Assembly (NCBI GenBank): GCA_028700625.1
Contig: JAQVSI010000004.1
Span: forward strand, 1 to 46,406
DNA: 46,406 nt
Direction of reading: 5' to 3'
From: Candidatus Shapirobacteria bacterium
GTDB lineage: Bacteria; Patescibacteriota; Microgenomatia; UBA12405
Shown here piece after piece: positions 31,050 through 38,486 of this stretch. Numbering within the stretch: the stretch's first letter is position 1; the number at the start of each line of letters is the position of its first letter. Both the position numbers and the translations under genes were made by a program. The notes under the pieces were generated by a model, which saw only the letters and a list, made by a program, of their open reading frames with translations, did not search any database and was not told the DNA's origin.

Positions 31050-33581
31050 CTAAACTATCCCGTCTCCAAATAATTTATCGTAATCCATTTTTCCATCATC
31101 TGTTTTTTTAATCTCGTTTATGTTATTTTGCCCACCCTTTTCAATGGAGGGTGTTTCCGATTTATCGGAAACAGGTGGGTTTGGTTCAAAAACAGGTTGG
31201 GGATTTCTGTTTAATTGTGGAGGTTGAGGGATATGTTCTTCTTCTGTTTTAATAAAAATTGGTTTTTTAATTTCATTTTTAACTTCTTCAACTTTAATTT
31301 CAATCGGTTTATTAATTTCTAATTTTACAGGTTCACTTTTATTTGTCTGTCCAAATTTAGAAGCTGTTGACAGATTAGAAGGAGATTCTTTAATAGTGGG
31401 AGGGGAATTTTGATTATCATTTTGTAAAACTACCACCTCTGGTTTTTTAAATAAAACAGATTCATTTGAAATTAGTTTATTTTGTTGAACTTCTTCAGTT
31501 TTCAAGTCTCCCTTTAAGTCAAAGGGAGATTTAGAGGAATTTTGAACAGTTGATTTATCTTGAGATTTGACATCTGAAAGCTGAGATCCTATTGGCGTTT
31601 TAATCTCCACAGCTTTCATTTCTGGAATATTAATTTTTGGCACAGTTTCCGCTTTTAAGTCTCCCTTTAAGTCAAAGGGAGACTTAGAGGGATTTTGAAT
31701 TACAGGCTCTTTTTTATCAAAAGAAACTGTTCCCACTCCAGTTGAAGCAGAAAGATTTTCAATTGGTTTTATTGGTGGCTTAAATCCATTATTTGCTATA
31801 TTTTGTTTCTTTAATATATCTTCAGGATTTGAAGTAATCATTTTATGTTCATCTTCAGAAGCAATTACTCGTATTGCTACATGATTTTGTCCAGCAAAAA
31901 AGATTCCTTCTCCTTTATTTGCCGACAATAATAATTGTTTTTCTCCTTGACTTAGATAAAAAACTTCACCAATTTGTTCAATAGCCGCACTATGTTGTTT
32001 TAATAAAATTTGGATTGCACTATTAGTTACAATTTCTTTCCCATAAGCAGTTCCCAAGAAATCGTCGACATCTTGAGTTATGGTAGTTACTCCTAAATAA
32101 TACTTTCTTCCTCTTTTAACAATTCCTCTCAAAAACGCTGCCGAATCCTCATGTTGCATCAAATACCAAGCTTCATCAACAACTAATATCCTCTTTTTTA
32201 ATGTCTTTTTAACTACTGTCCAAACATAATCCAAAATAATTTGCATTGCCACTGGTCTAAGAACTTCTTCTAAGTTTTTAATTCCAAAAACCACAAATTT
32301 GTTATTTAAGTTAACTGTTGTTTTTTGATTAAATATTCCAGAAAAAGACCCCTTAATATATTTTTCTAATCTTGCAGCGAGATTTTTAGCTTTTTCATCT
32401 TCCATACCAATTAATGATTTATACAAGTCTTCGATTAAAGGTGGTTCTTTATCTTGAGTTGCTGGATCTGGTGTAATCCCTTTCATTTTGTAAGCATCCA
32501 TCATTGCCTTATCCATAATAGATTCTTCAATTGGATCCATTTCTCCAAGCATTACCTTTAATAGTTTATGTAAAGACAAAATTTTAGTATTTAAACCGTT
32601 TTCTCCTTCTTCTTCGGCCAATGTTAAATCAAAAGGATTGATTTTAGACTCTTCTCCATAACCAAAGGCAATATATTGACCACCAGACCCAACACACAAT
32701 TCACGATACTCATTTTCAGGGTCAATAACAATAATCTCTGTTTCCATCATTAAAGATCTAAGAACTTCTAGTTTAATCAAATAAGATTTACCAGCACCAG
32801 CCGTGGCAAAAACAACAGAATTATAATTTGGCATTGAAAACCTATCAAAAATCACCAAGGATCCGTTATGCATATTAATTCCATACATAATACCCTTATC
32901 ATCTGATAAATCTGAAGATACAAAAGGAAAAGTGGTTGCTAACGATGTTGTATCCATGTTTCTACTAATAGCCAATTTGTCTTGGCAAATTGGTAAAGTT
33001 GAAACGAAGCCTTCTTCCATTTGCAAGGTTGCTTTTTTGCTTACAATTAAAAGAGATCCTAAAGCCGCCTCCAGATTTTTATTGGTCCTATTTAAGTCTT
33101 CAATTGAATCAGCTGTTATTGTTATATAAAGTCCAAACTGGAAAAATCTTTCTTCTCCCTTAACCAAATTAGCTTGAAGATTTAAAGCGTCTTCCAGTTT
33201 TGCTTGGGTTGCTGGATTTATTAGTCTTCCTCTTTGAATATCTGTACTAAGTTCAGCCTCCATTTCTGTAATTTTTCTTCTTAAATCATCTAAAACTTCT
33301 TTTCCGTCAGTGGGATAAATAAACATTGAGATATTTAAAGAAGAATCAAAATTAATTAGAGACGATAACCAATTTATTCCCACAAATCTAGGATAAGCAG
33401 CCACAAATAAAGTTCGATAATACTTATTGTCTATTCTAATATGATTGAAATCTACTTCTAAAGAGGAAGGGGCAATAATATCTTTAGTTGTTACCAATCC
33501 AGAAGTAAAATCTCTTTTACTAGGTTCCTCTTTTAAGGGAGCACTGTTTACCGTTGGTGTTTTTTTCTTAAATAAATTCAA
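31050..33581 (-). CDS. virB4: VirB4-type T4SS ATPase with repeat-filled C-terminal tail
   Basis: An 843-aa ATPase that powers T4SS assembly and substrate transfer. It shows Walker A FATAGAGKSYLI (about residues 258-269), IIVIDPENEYREL (283-295), Walker B with LVVDEAWYLM near 475, and the conserved GIVKRGRKYYLG and TQDV segments after it. The ATPase core ends near residue 600. The remaining 240 residues are low-complexity and hold three family B repeats in frame (about 628-643, 678-694 and 800-817), two reading SKSPFDLKGDLK. The start is a TTG overlapping the previous stop, with a strong AGGAGG 9 bases upstream, a clear Shine-Dalgarno site. Confidence 0.93.
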   Translation of the reverse strand: MNLFKKKTPTVNSAPLKEEPSKRDFTSGLVTTKDIIAPSSLEVDFNHIRIDNKYYRTLFVAAYPRFVGINWLSSLINFDSSLNISMFIYPTDGKEVLDDLRRKITEMEAELSTDIQRGRLINPATQAKLEDALNLQANLVKGEERFFQFGLYITITADSIEDLNRTNKNLEAALGSLLIVSKKATLQMEEGFVSTLPICQDKLAISRNMDTTSLATTFPFVSSDLSDDKGIMYGINMHNGSLVIFDRFSMPNYNSVVFATAGAGKSYLIKLEVLRSLMMETEIIVIDPENEYRELCVGSGGQYIAFGYGEESKINPFDLTLAEEEGENGLNTKILSLHKLLKVMLGEMDPIEESIMDKAMMDAYKMKGITPDPATQDKEPPLIEDLYKSLIGMEDEKAKNLAARLEKYIKGSFSGIFNQKTTVNLNNKFVVFGIKNLEEVLRPVAMQIILDYVWTVVKKTLKKRILVVDEAWYLMQHEDSAAFLRGIVKRGRKYYLGVTTITQDVDDFLGTAYGKEIVTNSAIQILLKQHSAAIEQIGEVFYLSQGEKQLLLSANKGEGIFFAGQNHVAIRVIASEDEHKMITSNPEDILKKQNIANNGFKPPIKPIENLSASTGVGTVSFDKKEPVIQNPSKSPFDLKGDLKAETVPKINIPEMKAVEIKTPIGSQLSDVKSQDKSTVQNSSKSPFDLKGDLKTEEVQQNKLISNESVLFKKPEVVVLQNDNQNSPPTIKESPSNLSTASKFGQTNKSEPVKLEINKPIEIKVEEVKNEIKKPIFIKTEEEHIPQPPQLNRNPQPVFEPNPPVSDKSETPSIEKGGQNNINEIKKTDDGKMDYDKLFGDGIV
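31129..31182. repeat. Family B repeat, copy 11, in frame in virB4
   Basis: CACCCTTTTCAATGGAGGGTG hairpin, second hairpin TTTCCGATTTATCGGAAA, then CAGGTGGGTTT. It is read as PPVSDKSETPSIEKGGQNN. Confidence 0.85.
31498..31545. repeat. Family B repeat, copy 12, in frame in virB4
   Basis: CTCCCTTTAAGTCAAAGGGAG hairpin with ATTTAGAGGAATTTT. It is read as QNSSKSPFDLKGDLK. Confidence 0.88.
31559..31589. repeat. Short tandem TCTGAAA-type repeat in virB4
   Basis: Units TGAGATTTGACATCTGAAAG read in frame between two family B copies. Confidence 0.5.
31652..31697. repeat. Family B repeat, copy 13, in frame in virB4
   Basis: CTCCCTTTAAGTCAAAGGGAG hairpin with ACTTAGAGGGATTTTG. It is read as QNPSKSPFDLKGDLK, almost identical to copies 12 and 14. 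Confidence 0.88.
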
Positions 33582-34285
33582 TTTGTTTGTCCTCCTGTTA
33601 CTACAGGTGCTTGATAATTTACATTTTGGATTTTTTGGCTAACAGCCGTTTCTTCATTGTAGGTTCTATAAAAAAGATCTATTAACTCTTTGTTATTTAA
33701 AACTTCTATTTCCAATCCCAGTCTGGAGAAAAGCCTCATTAGATGATCTCTTTTTGGTTCCAAACTTGCTTTTGCTTTTTCTAATATATATTCCTTAGTA
33801 AAAGGTAATTCTTGATTTTTATTTTTTTGTAAAAACATTTTAGCGGCATTAACACTACCGCTTTTAATTCCTAGTTCTAAAGATGAAAAGGTTACTGCAA
33901 TATAAAAAGATTTTGATAAAACATCATTTTTCTTTACTGTTTCTTCTATAAATTTTCTATATTGTTTAATTCTTTCTTTAAGTTGAGGATTAACCTGTTT
34001 CTCTTCCATATTTTGCAGATTTTTTAAATAAGAGCTTACATCTTTAGAATGAGATTGAATAATAATTTGAATTGGAAAGTTTAAAGAGTTTATAATTCCT
34101 CCATAAGCGAAAACTAAAGAAGATTGTTCTTCTTCAGAGAGTAAATCAAAATTAACAGAAGATACACTTAAAACAACAGAACAAGACCCGTCTTTCATCA
34201 TCACAATTCCATCTACAACATCTTCTATTGGTAAGTGTTCTTGAGTGCTTCCTTTAATAGCAATTTTTAGAATATCTGTTGGCAT
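33578..34285 (-). CDS. TraC-like protein, probable detached N-terminal domain of the VirB4 ATPase
   Basis: A 235-aa protein with no membrane segment. MPTDILKIAIKGSTQEHLPI and VDGIVMMKDGSCSVVLSVS resemble the N-terminal part of TraC/VirB4 proteins (TraC-like domain), which here is a separate gene directly before the ATPase gene. It contains a helical middle region (about residues 90-135) and ends GGQTN. The ATG at 34285 lies 1 base after the PrgI gene stop and is chosen over an in-frame TTG at 34300 within that gene. Its stop TGA overlaps the virB4 start by 4 bases, so the two are translated together, probably into one complex. Confidence 0.75.
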   Translation of the reverse strand: MPTDILKIAIKGSTQEHLPIEDVVDGIVMMKDGSCSVVLSVSSVNFDLLSEEEQSSLVFAYGGIINSLNFPIQIIIQSHSKDVSSYLKNLQNMEEKQVNPQLKERIKQYRKFIEETVKKNDVLSKSFYIAVTFSSLELGIKSGSVNAAKMFLQKNKNQELPFTKEYILEKAKASLEPKRDHLMRLFSRLGLEIEVLNNKELIDLFYRTYNEETAVSQKIQNVNYQAPVVTGGQTN

Positions 34286-34286
34286 T

Positions 34287-35201
34287 TTAGTTGTTAGCAA
34301 TTATTTTGACTGGTTGAACTATCTGTCCATTTAAGTCTATATTAACTCTATCAAAATTATAACCATCTTTCTCTGCAATTATCAGATATCTGCCACTTGC
34401 TAACGGGGTGGTGGTTTTAAACTGGCCCAACGAGTTTGTTTTTAAAACTCTTGAAGGGTTTCCATTTTCATCTTGAATTTCAATAATAACTCCATCAATT
34501 ATTTTTCCTTCATTATTGGTTGCCATTCCTACCACAACATTAGCAACATCTGGAATATCAGGCATTGGAATTGCTCCAAAAACAACACTGCCAGTAGCCT
34601 CTAATCGTTCTGTCTTTAAGTTTAAATCCGTTTTTTGATCTCTCCAATCATTAGTCAATATGGTTTTTTCCTCAGTTTTAATTTCTATTGTTTTTAAATC
34701 TCCCTTTAAGTCAAAGGGAGATTTAGAGGGATTTTGAGAAATTGGTTTTACTTCCTCTTTTTTGGCAGTTTTTGCCCCCATTACGCTTATTGAATCTTTT
34801 ATTTTTTCCCCAAAAACAGACATTTTTCTTTTTTCTCTAATATTTTGCACCACTAAATCTTCCTCATTTTCATTGGTATTTTTTGATAGATCTAAATCAA
34901 GCCAGTTTTTATTGGCTTTTCTTTTGTAGATATAAACTGTTGGTGAGTAAATTGCCTTAATAAAAGATATTATCCAAGATTCTAAAGGCCTATCTTCAAA
35001 TGGAATAAAAGCTAAAGCCAATCCTCCTGCGCCAAACAAAAACATTAAAGGCCATTTTACTAAAACAACCATCTTCGTTGAATTGATTATTATTGCCAAA
35101 ATTATTCCTCCAGCTGCCTTTAAAAATTGTTTCAAAGTCATGTCTCCCACGAGTTTAAATTCGTAAGATGATATTTGCTGTGGAATTGCATGCTGTTCCA
35201 T
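34287..35201 (-). CDS. PrgI-family T4SS membrane protein with C-terminal carboxypeptidase-regulatory-like domain
   Basis: A 304-aa protein. Residues 1-105 match the PrgI family (PF12666): a short N-terminal QHAIPQQISSYEFKLVGDMT, two membrane helices (about 25-45 and 50-68), and IPFEDRPLESWIISFIKA. This is a VirB3-like partner of VirB4. The polar linker (about 110-215) holds an in-frame family B repeat (about 155-170, NPSKSPFDLKGDLK). The last 85 residues resemble a carboxypeptidase-regulatory-like beta-sandwich (GVIIEIQDENGNPSRVLKTN, GQFKTTTPLASGRYLIIAEK). It opens the T4SS operon and has a leaderless promoter. Confidence 0.85.
   Translation of the reverse strand: MEQHAIPQQISSYEFKLVGDMTLKQFLKAAGGIILAIIINSTKMVVLVKWPLMFLFGAGGLALAFIPFEDRPLESWIISFIKAIYSPTVYIYKRKANKNWLDLDLSKNTNENEEDLVVQNIREKRKMSVFGEKIKDSISVMGAKTAKKEEVKPISQNPSKSPFDLKGDLKTIEIKTEEKTILTNDWRDQKTDLNLKTERLEATGSVVFGAIPMPDIPDVANVVVGMATNNEGKIIDGVIIEIQDENGNPSRVLKTNSLGQFKTTTPLASGRYLIIAEKDGYNFDRVNIDLNGQIVQPVKIIANN
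34691..34737. repeat. Family B repeat, copy 14, in frame in the PrgI-like gene
   Basis: CTCCCTTTAAGTCAAAGGGAG hairpin with ATTTAGAGGGATTTTG. It is read as QNPSKSPFDLKGDLK. Confidence 0.88.
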
Positions 35202-35207
35202 TAATTA

Positions 35208-35213
35208 ATTCTA
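35208..35213 (-). promoter_or_regulatory. -10 box, leaderless start of the T4SS block
   Basis: TAGAAT on the minus strand, 6 bases before the ATG at 35201. Confidence 0.6.
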
Positions 35214-35245
35214 TCAGTAAACAACCTAATTTTAAAACAAAAATA

Positions 35246-35290
35246 AAATCGCCCTGTCAAAGGAGATGTCCGAAGGACAGAGGGTTTTCA
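35246..35290. repeat. Family B repeat, copy 15
   Basis: AATCGCCCTGTCAAAGGAGAT, then the hairpin GTCCGAAGGAC and AGAGGGTTTT, between divergent genes. Same subtype as 40304-40340. Confidence 0.75.
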
Positions 35291-35295
35291 TTTGG

Positions 35296-35301
35296 TAAAA
35301 T
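35296..35301 (+). promoter_or_regulatory. Extended -10 box, leaderless start of the exonuclease gene
   Basis: TGGTAAAAT (extended -10) ending 5 bases before the ATG at 35307. It excludes the in-frame TTG at 35292, which lies upstream of the box. Confidence 0.6.
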
Positions 35302-35306
35302 ACCAT

Positions 35307-36251
35307 ATGTCTAAACTTGTTATCGTCGACGGTCACGCTATTATTCATCGTGCTTATCATTCTATTCCACCTCTAACTTCCAATGGTCGACAAGTCAACG
35401 CTCTTTATGGTTTTTATTCCATGATTCTTACTGCAATAAACACTCTTAATCCAGAATATTTAATTGTCTGCCTAGATTCTCCAGGCCCAAACTTTAGAAA
35501 TCATGAGTTTTTAGGATATAGAGCCAAACGCAAACCAGCCGATCATGACTTAATTTCTCAACTACCTTTATTAAAATCAACCCTAGAAGAAGCCAAGATC
35601 ACCAACTTTTCCATGGGTGGTTTCGAGGCTGATGATTTAATTGCTACAGTTGCCTTAAAAGCTTTAAGAAAATTCAAAAAAACTAAATCTGGTCAAAAAA
35701 AATTAGTTGATGAAGTTGTTATTATCACTGGAGACAAAGATTTAATGCAATTAGTTAATCCAAAAATTTCTCTTTTTGTTCCCGTTCGTGGTCTTTCTGA
35801 AACTAAAATTTTTAACATAAAAGACGTTCAAGAAAAATTAGGAGTTCTTCCTTCTCAAGTAATCGACCTAAAAGCTTTAATGGGAGATATGTCCGATAAT
35901 TATCCTGGTGTTGCAGGAATCGGTCCAAAAGTAGCTATAGATTTACTTTCTGAATATCAAAACTTAGAAAATATTTATAAAAATTTAGGTAAGATAAAAC
36001 CATCAATTAGAGAAAAACTAGAAAAAAGCAAAGAAAATGCCTATCTTTCACAAAAATTAGCTACTCTTGTTAGTAATATTCCCCTTGAATTCAAAATTTC
36101 TTCTTCAAAATTTAATAATGATTCTTTTTCAAATTTAATTTCTCTTTTTAAAACTTTTAATTTCAAATCACTCATTCAACGAATAGAAAAACAAAACCTA
36201 AGCGGAGTTAAAATTAACAAACTAATTTCAAACCAAACCAGTTTATTTTAA
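35307..36251 (+). CDS. Stand-alone 5'-3' exonuclease (PolA N-terminal-like)
   Basis: A 314-aa flap/5' nuclease of the family fused to DNA polymerase I in most bacteria; here it stands alone. It has LVIVDGHAIIHRAYHSIPPL at the N-terminus (first metal-binding Asp), CLDSPGPNFRNHEF, FEADDLIAT, VVIITGDKDLMQLV and the helix-three-turn-helix GDMSDNYPGVAGIGPKVA. It would remove RNA primers and flaps. No polymerase domain follows; the next gene is a glycosyltransferase 2 bases downstream. The last 35 residues are Lys/Asn-rich. Confidence 0.9.
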   Translation: MSKLVIVDGHAIIHRAYHSIPPLTSNGRQVNALYGFYSMILTAINTLNPEYLIVCLDSPGPNFRNHEFLGYRAKRKPADHDLISQLPLLKSTLEEAKITNFSMGGFEADDLIATVALKALRKFKKTKSGQKKLVDEVVIITGDKDLMQLVNPKISLFVPVRGLSETKIFNIKDVQEKLGVLPSQVIDLKALMGDMSDNYPGVAGIGPKVAIDLLSEYQNLENIYKNLGKIKPSIREKLEKSKENAYLSQKLATLVSNIPLEFKISSSKFNNDSFSNLISLFKTFNFKSLIQRIEKQNLSGVKINKLISNQTSLF

Positions 36252-36253
36252 AT

Positions 36254-37396
36254 ATGACCAAAAACTTAAAAATCGCTATTGTTCAAGATTATATAAAAGA
36301 ATTTGGTGGTGCCGAGTCAGTTTTGGAAACCTTGTCTGAAATTTTTCTCGATGCTCCAATTTTTACTACACTCTATAAACCAGAGTTTTTTGGCCCTCAC
36401 CAAAAACGTTTAGAAAAAAAATGGGGGAATAGAATTCATCAAAGTTTTTTCCAATATATTCCTTTTGCACATAAAATAATTAGCCCTCTTCGTCTTTTGT
36501 CTCCTTTAGCTTTTAAATCTTTCGATTTTTCTAAATTTGACATCATTATTACTTCCGCCACCGGTGCTTATTTTCCAAATTTAATTAATAAAAATAAAGC
36601 CAAATTAATTTGTTATTGTCACACTCCACCCCGCTATCTTTATGGCCTTCCAACTGCCAGAAATTTCACTAAAAACAAAATTATTTATGCTTTTATTCAA
36701 TTTTTGAATCACTTTTTAAGAATTTTCGATTTTAAGTCATCTCAAAATGTTGACCAATTTATTGCCAATTCTCAAACCACGGCCGATCGTATCAAAAAAT
36801 TCTATCGTCGCGACTGCGTGGTTATTAATCCACCTATCGAAATACAAAAAATAAAAAATAAAGCCTCCCTGTCAAGGAAGGATGTCGATTTATCGACAGG
36901 TGGGTTTTTTTTAGCCGGTGGAAGATTGGCCCGAGCCAAGCGTTATGATATTGCCATTAAAGCTTGTAATAAATTAGGTTTAAAACTAAAAATATTTGGT
37001 CGTGACTTTGCTAATTTTGAAAAAGAATTAAAGAATATGTCAGGTCCAACTATTGAATTTTTAGGTGAAGTTACTCAAGAACAAAAAGATCAACTTTATT
37101 CACAAGCTAAAGCTTTTATTTTTTGTTCAGATAACGAAGATTTTGGTATGGTTCCAGTCGAGTCTATGGCCCATGGTTGTCCAGTTATTGCTTACAAAAG
37201 CGGAGGAACCACTGAAACTGTTATTGATGGTAAAACCGGCATATTTTTTAGTGAATTAACTCCAAATTCTTGTGCTTCTGCCATTCAAAAATTTCAAAAA
37301 CTAAAAATCAATTCCAAAGATTGCATTTCCCGCGCCGCTGATTTCTCCACTGATAAATTTATCTTCAAAATAAAAAAATTAATATTTGAGATCTGA
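36254..37396 (+). CDS. Glycosyltransferase family 4 (group 1)
   Basis: A 380-aa GT-B glycosyltransferase. The N-terminal domain starts IAIVQDYIKEFGGAESVLE (acceptor side), followed by CYCHTPPRYLYGL. The C-terminal donor-binding domain has FFLAGGRLARAKRYDIAIKA, FCSDNEDFGMVPVESMAHGC (the E-x7-E motif) and PVIAYKSGGTTE. A family B repeat is read in frame at about residues 202-219 (KASLSRKDVDLSTGGFFL), exactly at the junction of the two domains. The TGA stop lies in a tandem GAGATCT repeat. It is probably co-transcribed with the exonuclease gene, with which it has no obvious functional link. Confidence 0.9.
   Translation: MTKNLKIAIVQDYIKEFGGAESVLETLSEIFLDAPIFTTLYKPEFFGPHQKRLEKKWGNRIHQSFFQYIPFAHKIISPLRLLSPLAFKSFDFSKFDIIITSATGAYFPNLINKNKAKLICYCHTPPRYLYGLPTARNFTKNKIIYAFIQFLNHFLRIFDFKSSQNVDQFIANSQTTADRIKKFYRRDCVVINPPIEIQKIKNKASLSRKDVDLSTGGFFLAGGRLARAKRYDIAIKACNKLGLKLKIFGRDFANFEKELKNMSGPTIEFLGEVTQEQKDQLYSQAKAFIFCSDNEDFGMVPVESMAHGCPVIAYKSGGTTETVIDGKTGIFFSELTPNSCASAIQKFQKLKINSKDCISRAADFSTDKFIFKIKKLIFEI
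36858..36910. repeat. Family B repeat, copy 16, in frame in the glycosyltransferase gene
   Basis: GCCTCCCTGTCAAGGAAGG hairpin, second hairpin TGTCGATTTATCGACA, then GGTGGGTTTT. It lies at the interdomain linker. Confidence 0.85.
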
Positions 37397-37415
37397 AATC
37401 TGAGATCTATAATCT
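37386..37415. repeat. Short tandem GAGATCTGA-type repeat at convergent gene ends
   Basis: Units of GAGATCTGAAATCTGAGATC. It provides the TGA stop codon of the glycosyltransferase gene and reaches the trxB stop. Confidence 0.65.
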
Positions 37416-38396
37416 ATTCAACCAAGATTGCATTTCTAAAGCCGCTAAACAGCCTTGTCCTGCCGCAATAATTGCTTGTCTATGATGTTCATTTACGCAA
37501 TCACCAGCTGCAAAAATTCCCTCAATATTTGTCATGGTTGATAATATTTCATTTTTACCAGTAATAATTTGTCCAGTTTCTCTTAGTTCCACTAATCCTT
37601 CCAAAAATTTTGTTGCTGGAGAGTAACCTACTGCCACAAATAATCCATCTATTTCCAATATTTTTTCCTCATTAGTTTTATTATTAAAAATCTTAATTGA
37701 ATTTAATTTATTCCCCTCCTTTAAGTCAAAGGAGGGGTCAGGGGTGGATTTAGAGGGGTTTATCTCTTTAACTTCACTACTCCACAAAATCTCTATTTTA
37801 GAATTTTCAAAAACCTTTTTTTGTTCTGCCACGCTAGCTCTAAATTCTTCTCTTCTGTGAATCATATAAACTTTTTTTGTAAATTTAGACAAAAAACTAG
37901 CATCTTCACAAGCCGTATCTCCACCTCCCACTACCGCCACTGTTTTATCTCTAAAGAACATTCCATCGCAAGTAGCGCAACCACTAACTCCGTGTCCAAT
38001 TAATTCTTTTTCTTTAGGTAAACCAAGCCATTTAACCGCTGCTCCAGTGGCCACAATTATAGATTTTGTTTCCAAAATTTCTCCACTTTCCATTTCCACC
38101 TCAAAAGATCTGACATTTGACATCTGACATCTGACATTTTTAACTACACCTTGCCTAATTTCCACTCCAAAGTTTTTAACTTGAGTTTGCATATCCATCA
38201 TCAATTTAAATCCACCAACTCCATTTGGAAAACCAGGATAATTATCTACCATTGGTGTAATAGTTAGTTGACCCCCGGGGTGGTTTCCAGCAATAACCAT
38301 CGTTTTAATATCTGCTCTAGCATTATAAATAGCAGCCGTTAATCCTGCTGGCCCCGAACCTATAATAACTGAATCGTATTTAATATTTTCATTCAT
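37407..38396 (-). CDS. trxB: Thioredoxin-disulfide reductase
   Basis: A 329-aa FAD/NADPH enzyme that keeps thioredoxin reduced. It has the FAD motif IIGSGPAGLTAA (11-22), the redox pair CATC (140-143), the NADPH motif VVGGGDTACEDA (155-166) and the C-terminal FAD motif IFAAGDCVNEHHRQAIIAAG. Two repeats are read in frame: a tandem TGACATC repeat at about 86-97 (NVRCQMSNVRSF) and a family B repeat at about 212-229 (INPSKSTPDPSFDLKEG) within the NADPH domain. Despite them all catalytic motifs are intact. The ATG at 38396 is chosen (TAAAAT 7 bases upstream) over two upstream in-frame ATGs. Confidence 0.95.
   Translation of the reverse strand: MNENIKYDSVIIGSGPAGLTAAIYNARADIKTMVIAGNHPGGQLTITPMVDNYPGFPNGVGGFKLMMDMQTQVKNFGVEIRQGVVKNVRCQMSNVRSFEVEMESGEILETKSIIVATGAAVKWLGLPKEKELIGHGVSGCATCDGMFFRDKTVAVVGGGDTACEDASFLSKFTKKVYMIHRREEFRASVAEQKKVFENSKIEILWSSEVKEINPSKSTPDPSFDLKEGNKLNSIKIFNNKTNEEKILEIDGLFVAVGYSPATKFLEGLVELRETGQIITGKNEILSTMTNIEGIFAAGDCVNEHHRQAIIAAGQGCLAALEMQSWLNRL
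37709..37761. repeat. Family B repeat, copy 17, in frame in trxB
   Basis: CCCCTCCTTTAAGTCAAAGGAGGGG hairpin (44 bases with flanks TCAGGGGTGGATTTAGAGGG). It adds about 18 residues to the NADPH-binding domain of TrxB. Confidence 0.88.
38104..38138. repeat. Short tandem TGACATC-type repeat in frame in trxB
   Basis: Four units of CATCTGACA, read as VRCQMSNVRSF in the FAD domain of TrxB. Confidence 0.65.
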
Positions 38397-38430
38397 ACCC
38401 ATCATTTTAACAGACCAGTTTTATATTGGT

Positions 38431-38453
38431 CATTAGAAATTAGAAATTGAGAT
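38431..38453. repeat. Short tandem TTAGAAA-type repeat
   Basis: ATTAGAAATTAGAAATTGAG between divergent trxB and the ABC-membrane gene, matching 24984-25001 between rnpA and yidD. Confidence 0.5.
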
Positions 38454-38486
38454 TTAGTTTTATTTTGCTTTATACTTAAATGTCTT

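Noticed and set aside
33578-33581. A frameshift joining the TraC-like and VirB4 genes into one
   Set aside because: A strong AGGAGG and a TTG start with 4-base overlap indicate two genes with coupled translation.
31129-34737. Recurrent identical repeats in the T4SS genes considered as a CRISPR array
   Set aside because: The copies are palindromic, irregularly spaced, lie inside reading frames and have no cas genes nearby.
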